Assembly: GCA_947374705.1 (NCBI GenBank)
Contig: CANCDA010000075.1
Span: 1 to 10,769 of the forward strand
Length of the DNA: 10,769 bases
Direction of reading: 5' to 3'
Source: Comamonadaceae bacterium
GTDB taxonomy: Bacteria > Pseudomonadota > Gammaproteobacteria > Burkholderiales > Burkholderiaceae_C
Each line of letters opens with the position of its first letter. The first letter of the stretch is position 1. Positions 6,766 to 10,769 of this stretch are shown here, piece after piece. The notes under the pieces were generated by a model. That model had not been told where the DNA came from. It saw only the letters and a list, made by a program, of their open reading frames with translations, and searched no databases. The position numbers and the translations under genes are program-made.

Positions 6766-7788
6766 TTGAAAGATTCCGGTTTAATTATATCGACCCCTTC
6801 TCCTGAGGAAGAGGGCGAAGACAGCCTAGATAGCGCAGGCGAAATTGAATGGCGCAAGTGGCTTGTGAGCGAAGCGCTGCATGGCGCACGCCTGGATCGG
6901 GCCTTGGCTGAACTCGTTCCCGAGTTTTCCCGGAGCTACCTGCAACAGCTCATTGAGACTGGTGCAGTGGTTCAAGATCAACGCCCGCTCACCAAGCCCG
7001 CTATGAAGGTCAAGGCCGGGGATCATGGTTTGATCGAGCTGCGCCCGACACCGCAAAGTCAGGCGTTCAAGCCCGAAGCGATGGCATTGGAGACGGTGTT
7101 TGTGGATGAACACCTGCGGATCATCAACAAGCCTGCGGGTCTGGTGGTGCATCCAGCACCTGGCAACTGGAGCGGCACGCTGCTCAATGGTTTGTTGGCG
7201 CTTGACCCTAAAGCAGTCAGTCTGCCGCGCGCCGGGATTGTTCATCGGCTGGACAAGGACACCAGTGGTTTGATGGTGGTCGCCCGAACCCGACAGGTGA
7301 TGGATGCCCTCGTGCACTTGATTGCCGAGCGCGAGGTGAGTCGCCAGTATGTCGCCCTGGCCCATCGGCCTTGGGTGGGGCCCAAGGCGCGGGAGGTCAC
7401 AGAACCCATTGGCCGCGATCCGAGAAATCGCTTGCGAATGGCGGTTGTCAACTTGGAACATCAAACCGGGAAAACAGCCAAAACGCGGTTTGATTTGCTT
7501 CAGAATGCCGAAAAGGGTTGTTTCTTGCGTTGTACTTTGTTTACAGGTCGAACCCACCAGATTCGGGTTCACGCTGCGCACATCGGTCACCCCTTGGTGG
7601 CCGATGAGGTTTACGGAGGCAGTACTGCTGTAGCCATGACGCGGCAAGCCTTGCATGCTGAGCGCTTGGCGTTCACGCATCCTGTGACGAGTGAAGCGAT
7701 GGCATTTAACGCCCCTTTGCCTGCGGATATGACGCTGGCACTGGAAAACTGGGGGCTGGGCTACAATGGGTCGAAACGGGATTTGTAG
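6766..7788 (+). CDS. rluD: 23S rRNA pseudouridine synthase RluD (1911/1915/1917)
   Basis: Converts uridines of 23S rRNA helix 69 to pseudouridine, acting on the large ribosomal subunit. The 340-residue protein has an N-terminal S4 RNA-binding domain (about 35-95, GARLDRALAELVPEFSRSYLQQLI) and the RluA-family catalytic domain. The motif HRLDKDTSG (160-168) carries catalytic Asp163, and GRTHQIRVH (261-269) and VADEVYGG follow. INKPAGLVVHPAPGN is typical. The first 34 residues (MKDSGLIISTPSPEEEGEDS and following) are acidic and not found in E. coli RluD. The TTG start at 6766 is chosen because GAGGGG precedes it; GTG 6865 would start directly at the S4 domain. It diverges from bamD by 14 bp. RluD is the best match among RluA/C/D paralogues by length and motif wording. 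Confidence 0.93.
   Translation: MKDSGLIISTPSPEEEGEDSLDSAGEIEWRKWLVSEALHGARLDRALAELVPEFSRSYLQQLIETGAVVQDQRPLTKPAMKVKAGDHGLIELRPTPQSQAFKPEAMALETVFVDEHLRIINKPAGLVVHPAPGNWSGTLLNGLLALDPKAVSLPRAGIVHRLDKDTSGLMVVARTRQVMDALVHLIAEREVSRQYVALAHRPWVGPKAREVTEPIGRDPRNRLRMAVVNLEHQTGKTAKTRFDLLQNAEKGCFLRCTLFTGRTHQIRVHAAHIGHPLVADEVYGGSTAVAMTRQALHAERLAFTHPVTSEAMAFNAPLPADMTLALENWGLGYNGSKRDL
6784..6789 (-). promoter_or_regulatory. Probable bamD -10 box
   Basis: The minus strand reads TATAAT, a perfect -10 hexamer 32 nt upstream of the bamD ATG. The -35 region at 16-18 bp spacing (about 6806-6813) is poor. If right, the promoter lies inside the N-terminal coding sequence of the divergent rluD gene. Confidence 0.5.
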
Positions 7789-7795
7789 TAATCCC
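7778..7795 (+). other. Stem-loop spanning the rluD stop codon
   Basis: GGGATT, a six-base loop TGTAGT that contains the stop codon TAG, then AATCCC: a perfect 6-bp stem. A run of five T appears only 13 nt later (7809-7813), so it is not a canonical intrinsic terminator, though it could still slow or end transcription of rluD. Confidence 0.35.
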
Positions 7796-7830
7796 CTAGC
7801 GGCACCGGTTTTTCGTCGGGACGCCCCACA

Positions 7831-7864
7831 GAAGTGTTGACAGCGGTCTTTAGACCTCCACTTC
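7831..7864. other. Nested inverted repeats between rluD and scpB
   Basis: The outer arms GAAGTG (7831-7836) and CACTTC (7859-7864) enclose a perfect inner palindrome GGTCTTTAGACC (7845-7856), which is not centred between them. TTGACA, a perfect -35 hexamer, lies at 7837-7842 within the structure, but no good -10 follows at 15-18 bp. The 128-bp gap 7789-7916 contains nothing else I can name. Possible roles are an operator or an RNA structure ahead of scpB. Confidence 0.35.
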
Positions 7865-7916
7865 GTCTTGATCCACTTTGATTTTGCATCTGCGTGATGC
7901 TCTTTCCCGGACTCGA

Positions 7917-8576
7917 ATGACCATGAATACGGCGGATGCCAAGCGCGTACTAGAGACGGCCTTGATTTGTTCCCAGCAGGCGCTACAGTTGCGTGACATG
8001 CGCACGCTTTTTAATGACGCATTGGGGGCGGATACGATCAAAATCTTATTAGGAGAGTTGCAGCAAGACTGGGCTGCGCGCGGCGTTGAACTGGTGGGCG
8101 TGGCCACAGGCTGGCGCTTTCAAAGCCGGCCCGAGATGCGTGAATACCTGGATCGCCTGCACCCGGAAAAGCCACCGCGCTACACGCGGGCCACGCTGGA
8201 GACTTTGGCGATCATTGCTTACCGTCAGCCGGTCACACGGGGCGACATGGAGGATATTCGTGGGGTCACGATCAATTCGCTGCTGCTCAAGCAATTGGAA
8301 GATCGCGGCTGGGTGGAGGTGATTGGTCACCGAGAGGCCGCCGGTCGGCCCGCCTTGTACGCGACGACGAAACATTTTTTAGATGATCTGGGCTTGGCGT
8401 CCCTGGATCAATTGCCCCTGATGGGCACGGCTGTGCCACAAGCAGAGCTATTGGATGCGCTCAATGTTGAGCCGCAGTTTGATCCAAACGCCCAGGCTGA
8501 GCCGCCAGCGATCCAGAGGCTGGAAGCAGAGTCGGCCAGCGATGAACCTTTTGTCTTGAGCGGAACCCAACCATGA
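7917..8576 (+). CDS. scpB: Segregation and condensation protein B
   Basis: Kleisin-associated subunit of the SMC-ScpA-ScpB condensin, needed for chromosome compaction and partition; it works as a dimer bound to ScpA. The 219-residue protein has two winged-helix domains: DAKRVLETALICSQQALQLR opens the first, and TLETLAIIAYRQPVTRGDMEDIRGV (93-117) with GRPALYATTKHFLDDLGL (143-160) marks the second, both characteristic of the family. A variable acidic tail of about 55 residues follows. The start is ATG 7917 or ATG 7923 (ATGACCATG); neither has a clear Shine-Dalgarno. A TTG at 7878 would add 13 unlikely residues. scpA is not adjacent; it must lie elsewhere if present. The gene overlaps rluB by ATGA, so the two are translationally coupled. 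Confidence 0.95.
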   Translation: MTMNTADAKRVLETALICSQQALQLRDMRTLFNDALGADTIKILLGELQQDWAARGVELVGVATGWRFQSRPEMREYLDRLHPEKPPRYTRATLETLAIIAYRQPVTRGDMEDIRGVTINSLLLKQLEDRGWVEVIGHREAAGRPALYATTKHFLDDLGLASLDQLPLMGTAVPQAELLDALNVEPQFDPNAQAEPPAIQRLEAESASDEPFVLSGTQP

Positions 8577-9859
8577 CCGAAAACACCACCACGGCCCCAG
8601 AGACTTCTGAAGTCAATTTGCCCGACACCCTCCCCATTGAACCCCCTTTGGGCCCAGTGGGGCAGCGGTTCGTGGATGTGGTGACTGGCGCGTTTGATGC
8701 CGAAGAAGAGTCTGCGGATGATGCTTTGCCCTTCAAGCGCATTTTGACGCCGCAGATCGAAACCCCCAAGCTGCACAAGGTCTTGGCGCAAGCGGGCATG
8801 GGCTCGCGCCTGGAGATGGAACAGCTCATCATGGAGGGACGCATCTCGGTCAACAACGAGCCCGCGCACATTGGCCAACGCATTCAGTTTGGCGATCAAA
8901 TCAAGGTGAATGGCAAGCCAATTCGCTTTCGCATTGATCCGCCGCCTGCGCGCGTCATTGCGTACCACAAACCAGCGGGTGAGGTGGTCACGCATGACGA
9001 TCCGCAAAATCGCCCGACCGTTTTTCGCAAGTTGCCCAAACTCACGCAGGGCAAGTGGCAGTCGGTGGGCCGTCTGGATTTGAATACCGAAGGCTTGTTG
9101 CTGTTCACCAATTCTGGTGAGCTGGCCAACAAGCTAATGCACCCCCGCTTTGGGTTGGAGCGCGAATACGCGGTGCGCGTTCTAGGCGCCTTGAACAAAG
9201 AAGAAAAGCAGCGCTTGCTCGATGGCGTCAAGCTTGACGATGGCATGGCCCAATTCGGCTCTATTGAAGACGGCGGCGGTGAAGGCTCCAACTGCTGGTA
9301 CCGCGTGACTATTTCAGAGGGGCGTAACCGTGAGGTGCGCCGCATGATGGAGGCTGTGGGCCATGCGGTGAGTCGATTGATCCGCATCCGCTACGGCGCT
9401 ATGGTTTTGCCGCGCGGTCTCAAGCGCAGTGCTTGGATGGAGCTGGACGAGGCCGATATCCGGTCTTTGGCTCAGGCCGTTGCCAAGCATGGTGGAGAGC
9501 AAGAGCAGGGCGAAGGCATGGATCGTGCGCGCGAAGGCGGCGGGCGGGGCGGTCAAGCCAGGCCTGGTGCAGGTAAGCGTCCGCGCAACGGTGGTCCACG
9601 GGGTGCAGGACCTCGCCGCTCTGGTACGGGCGCGCGCTACCAGCCGCCAGGCCGCAATGACCGCGGCGTGCCTGGGGCGGCCCGTAAAGAGGGTGGGAAT
9701 CGACAAGCTGCCGATTCGCAACCTGATCCGATGAAGACCTCCTTTGGCTACATTGGCGCAGATAGTTTCACGCGCCAGCGTCAAGCGCAAAACCGCAGTG
9801 GTGGCGGCGGCGGTGGCTCGCCAACGGGCGGCTCACGACGCAACGGTCGGGGTCGTTAG
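8573..9859 (+). CDS. rluB: 23S rRNA pseudouridine synthase RluB, with Gly/Arg-rich tail
   Basis: RsuA/RluB/RluE-family enzyme expected to make pseudouridine 2605 in 23S rRNA. Layout of the 428 residues: an acidic, low-complexity N-terminal extension (1-60); S4 domain (about 66-118, KLHKVLAQAGMGSRLEMEQLI); catalytic domain with YHKPAGEVVTHDD (131-143) and GRLDLNTEGLLL (166-177), in which Asp169 is the nucleophile; EGRNREVRRMMEAVGH (249-264); then a basic tail from about 308, rich in Gly, Arg, Pro and Gln. E. coli RluB is about 290 residues, so both extensions are extra. Near the end, DPMKTSFGYIGADSFTRQRQ (385-404) interrupts the low complexity and looks like a conserved short motif. The ATG at 8573 overlaps the scpB stop (ATGA). 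Confidence 0.95.
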   Translation: MTENTTTAPETSEVNLPDTLPIEPPLGPVGQRFVDVVTGAFDAEEESADDALPFKRILTPQIETPKLHKVLAQAGMGSRLEMEQLIMEGRISVNNEPAHIGQRIQFGDQIKVNGKPIRFRIDPPPARVIAYHKPAGEVVTHDDPQNRPTVFRKLPKLTQGKWQSVGRLDLNTEGLLLFTNSGELANKLMHPRFGLEREYAVRVLGALNKEEKQRLLDGVKLDDGMAQFGSIEDGGGEGSNCWYRVTISEGRNREVRRMMEAVGHAVSRLIRIRYGAMVLPRGLKRSAWMELDEADIRSLAQAVAKHGGEQEQGEGMDRAREGGGRGGQARPGAGKRPRNGGPRGAGPRRSGTGARYQPPGRNDRGVPGAARKEGGNRQAADSQPDPMKTSFGYIGADSFTRQRQAQNRSGGGGGGSPTGGSRRNGRGR

Positions 9860-9861
9860 GT

Positions 9862-9867
9862 TAAAAT
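9862..9867 (+). promoter_or_regulatory. Possible ndk -10 box
   Basis: TAAAAT within an AT-rich TTAAAATAAT patch just after the rluB stop, about 70 nt before ndk. The -35 region 17 bp upstream, inside the end of rluB, is poor. ndk may also be read from the scpB-rluB transcript. The remaining 78-bp gap holds the ndk ribosome site AGGA (9927-9930). Confidence 0.4.
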
Positions 9868-9937
9868 AATCGGCTTTGCCCATGGCGTTTCAGGCGCTTT
9901 GGGTGGAAACCGAAATTCAACAACTCAGGAAATTTAA

Positions 9938-10363
9938 ATGTCAATCGAACGCACTCTCTCCATCATCAAGCCAGACGCTGTTGCTAAAAATGTCATCGGT
10001 CAAATTTACGCGCGCTTTGAAGCGGCTGGGCTGAAGGTGGTGGCCGCCAAGTTGGCTTACTTGTCACGCCGTGAGGCAGAGGCTTTCTACGCTGTGCACA
10101 AAGAGCGTCCTTTCTTCAAGGACTTGGTTGAGTTCATGATTTCTGGCCCGGTGATGATCCAGGCCCTCGAAGGCGAAGGCGCCATTTTGAAGAACCGTGA
10201 CTTGATGGGTGCAACCGATCCCAAGAAGGCCGCTGCAGGCACCATTCGTGCTGACTTCGCAGACAGCATCGACGCCAATGCCGTTCACGGCTCTGATGCC
10301 GCCGACACTGCGGCTGTGGAAATCGCCTTCTTTTTCCCTGGCATGAACGTTTATTCGCGTTAA
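9938..10363 (+). CDS. ndk: Nucleoside diphosphate kinase
   Basis: Transfers the gamma phosphate of ATP to nucleoside diphosphates through a phospho-histidine, balancing NTP and dNTP pools in the cytoplasm. The 141-residue length is typical. ERTLSIIKPDAV (4-15) is the family N-terminus, RPFFKDLVEFMISGPV (57-72) and NRDLMGATDP (86-95) follow, and the active-site motif NAVHGSD places catalytic His117 correctly. The ATG at 9938 has AGGA seven nt upstream. The gene lies 78 bp after rluB and before rlmN; the ndk-rlmN neighbourhood is widely conserved in proteobacteria. Confidence 0.98.
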   Translation: MSIERTLSIIKPDAVAKNVIGQIYARFEAAGLKVVAAKLAYLSRREAEAFYAVHKERPFFKDLVEFMISGPVMIQALEGEGAILKNRDLMGATDPKKAAAGTIRADFADSIDANAVHGSDAADTAAVEIAFFFPGMNVYSR

Positions 10364-10366
10364 TTC

Positions 10367-10456
10367 ATGATCACCACGCCCTACTGCGTTCTCAGCTCAC
10401 CCTCGTATGAGGGTGGCGGACGTTGGGGGTGGGTGGTTGCCCTAGCGACCCCATGA
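10367..10456 (+). CDS. Candidate 29-residue small ORF coupled to rlmN
   Basis: ATG at 10367, three nt after the ndk stop, opens a 29-codon frame whose TGA (10454-10456) overlaps the rlmN ATG as ATGA. The peptide begins MITTPYCVLSSPSYEGGGRW and continues with a short hydrophobic end. I recognise no family. There is no Shine-Dalgarno for it, so translation would depend on ribosomes finishing ndk. rlmN likewise has no Shine-Dalgarno, which fits stop-start coupling through this frame. Chance cannot be excluded for such a short ORF; it contains the stem-loop at 10398-10415. Confidence 0.35.
   Translation: MITTPYCVLSSPSYEGGGRWGWVVALATP
10398..10415 (+). other. Stem-loop in the ndk-rlmN gap
   Basis: CACCCTC, a four-base loop GTAT, then GAGGGTG: a perfect 7-bp GC-rich stem, extendable by one T-G wobble pair. 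No T run follows on either strand, so it is not a standard intrinsic terminator. It may be an intercistronic mRNA processing or stability element that separates ndk and rlmN expression. A G-rich stretch with runs of G at 10411, 10425 and 10431 follows. Confidence 0.5.
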
Positions 10457-10769
10457 CGGCCAATCTACTTGAGTTTGATCTTGAGGGTTTGGCCCTTTTT
10501 TGTGAGGGGCTAGGGGAAAAGCGTTTTCGAGCCACGCAGCTCTTTCGCTGGATTCATCAAAAGGGCGCCTCCAGTTTCGGTGAAATGACCGATCTGGCCA
10601 AATCCCTGCGTGAAAAACTCCTCGTCTCGGCCCATGTCAAAGGCCTGGACGTCATCTCCCAGCACGTGTCATCCGACGGCACCATCAAGTGGTTGTTCGA
10701 CGTGGGTGGCGGCGATGCGGTTGAGGCGGTATTTATCCCTGAAGACAACCGTGGAACGCTGTGCATTTC
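10453..10769 (+). CDS. rlmN: 23S rRNA (adenine2503-C2)-methyltransferase RlmN, N-terminal fragment
   Basis: Radical-SAM enzyme that methylates C2 of A2503 in 23S rRNA (and A37 of some tRNAs). The first 105 residues are in the window; the CxxxCxxC iron-sulfur motif would come shortly after the right edge. The sequence begins MTANLLEFDLEGLALFCEGL, followed by GEKRFRATQLFRWIHQKG (20-37), the N-terminal helical accessory domain typical of RlmN, and then DGTIKWLFDVGGGDAVEAVFIPEDNRGTLC, which leads into the radical-SAM barrel. The start at ATG 10453 is supported by homology; it has no Shine-Dalgarno and overlaps the end of a 29-codon ORF. It lies 89 bp after ndk and is probably co-transcribed with it. 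Confidence 0.95.
   Translation, partial: MTANLLEFDLEGLALFCEGLGEKRFRATQLFRWIHQKGASSFGEMTDLAKSLREKLLVSAHVKGLDVISQHVSSDGTIKWLFDVGGGDAVEAVFIPEDNRGTLCI

Noticed and set aside
6826..7680. 284-codon minus-strand frame opposite rluD
   Set aside because: Antisense to an unmistakable RluD catalytic domain; its composition (rich in His, Gln, Arg) is that of a reverse-strand shadow.
7778..7813. Intrinsic terminator after rluD
   Set aside because: The 6-bp stem spans the stop codon and the T run lies 13 nt downstream, so the classic stem-plus-T-tract form is not met.
9860..9937. Riboswitch or small RNA in the rluB-ndk gap
   Set aside because: Only 78 bp with an AT-rich promoter-like patch, short weak complementary segments and the ndk ribosome site; no known fold recognised.

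Overview
The window looks like a chromosomal segment of a betaproteobacterium, most likely Burkholderiales and probably Comamonadaceae. This rests on the GC-rich coding style, on recognisable family variants (RluB with a long basic Gly/Arg tail, a YoaA-type DinG helicase) and on the order scpB-rluB-ndk-rlmN. It is inferred from sequence recognition, not from a database search. No tRNA, rRNA, CRISPR array, insertion sequence or prophage gene was seen.

Left third (1-3810, minus strand): a compact aromatic-acid catabolic operon. In transcription order it encodes an FAD aromatic-ring monooxygenase, a 58-residue protein translationally coupled to it, a MarR-family regulator, homogentisate 1,2-dioxygenase (hmgA), and the first 45 residues of an MFS permease that runs off the left edge. 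The set of large flavoprotein, about 6 kDa partner, homogentisate dioxygenase and permease closely resembles the 3-hydroxyphenylacetate route described in Pseudomonas putida U (MhaA, MhaB, MhaC feeding HmgA). I propose that this operon imports and hydroxylates a phenylacetate-type substrate to homogentisate, opens the ring to maleylacetoacetate, and is controlled by its own MarR protein. The later enzymes (maleylacetoacetate isomerase, fumarylacetoacetase) are not in the window.

The 3811-3972 gap separates this operon from a divergent helicase gene. It holds a degenerate 14-bp tandem repeat over the monooxygenase start and a candidate promoter with small palindromes.

Right two thirds (3973-10769): housekeeping genes. 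A YoaA/DinG-type Fe-S helicase converges on bamD (outer-membrane assembly lipoprotein), and their coding ends overlap by 38 bp. bamD and rluD diverge from a gap of only 14 bp, so the bamD promoter lies inside rluD. Then come scpB (chromosome condensation) overlapping rluB (23S rRNA pseudouridine synthase) by ATGA, ndk (nucleoside diphosphate kinase), and the N-terminal part of rlmN (23S rRNA A2503 methyltransferase). A 29-codon ORF with an internal stem-loop fills the ndk-rlmN gap and overlaps the rlmN start by ATGA. Three genes (rluD, rluB, rlmN) modify 23S rRNA.

The most interesting points are the 58-residue gene as a candidate obligate hydroxylase subunit, and the small ORF fused by ATGA overlap to rlmN.
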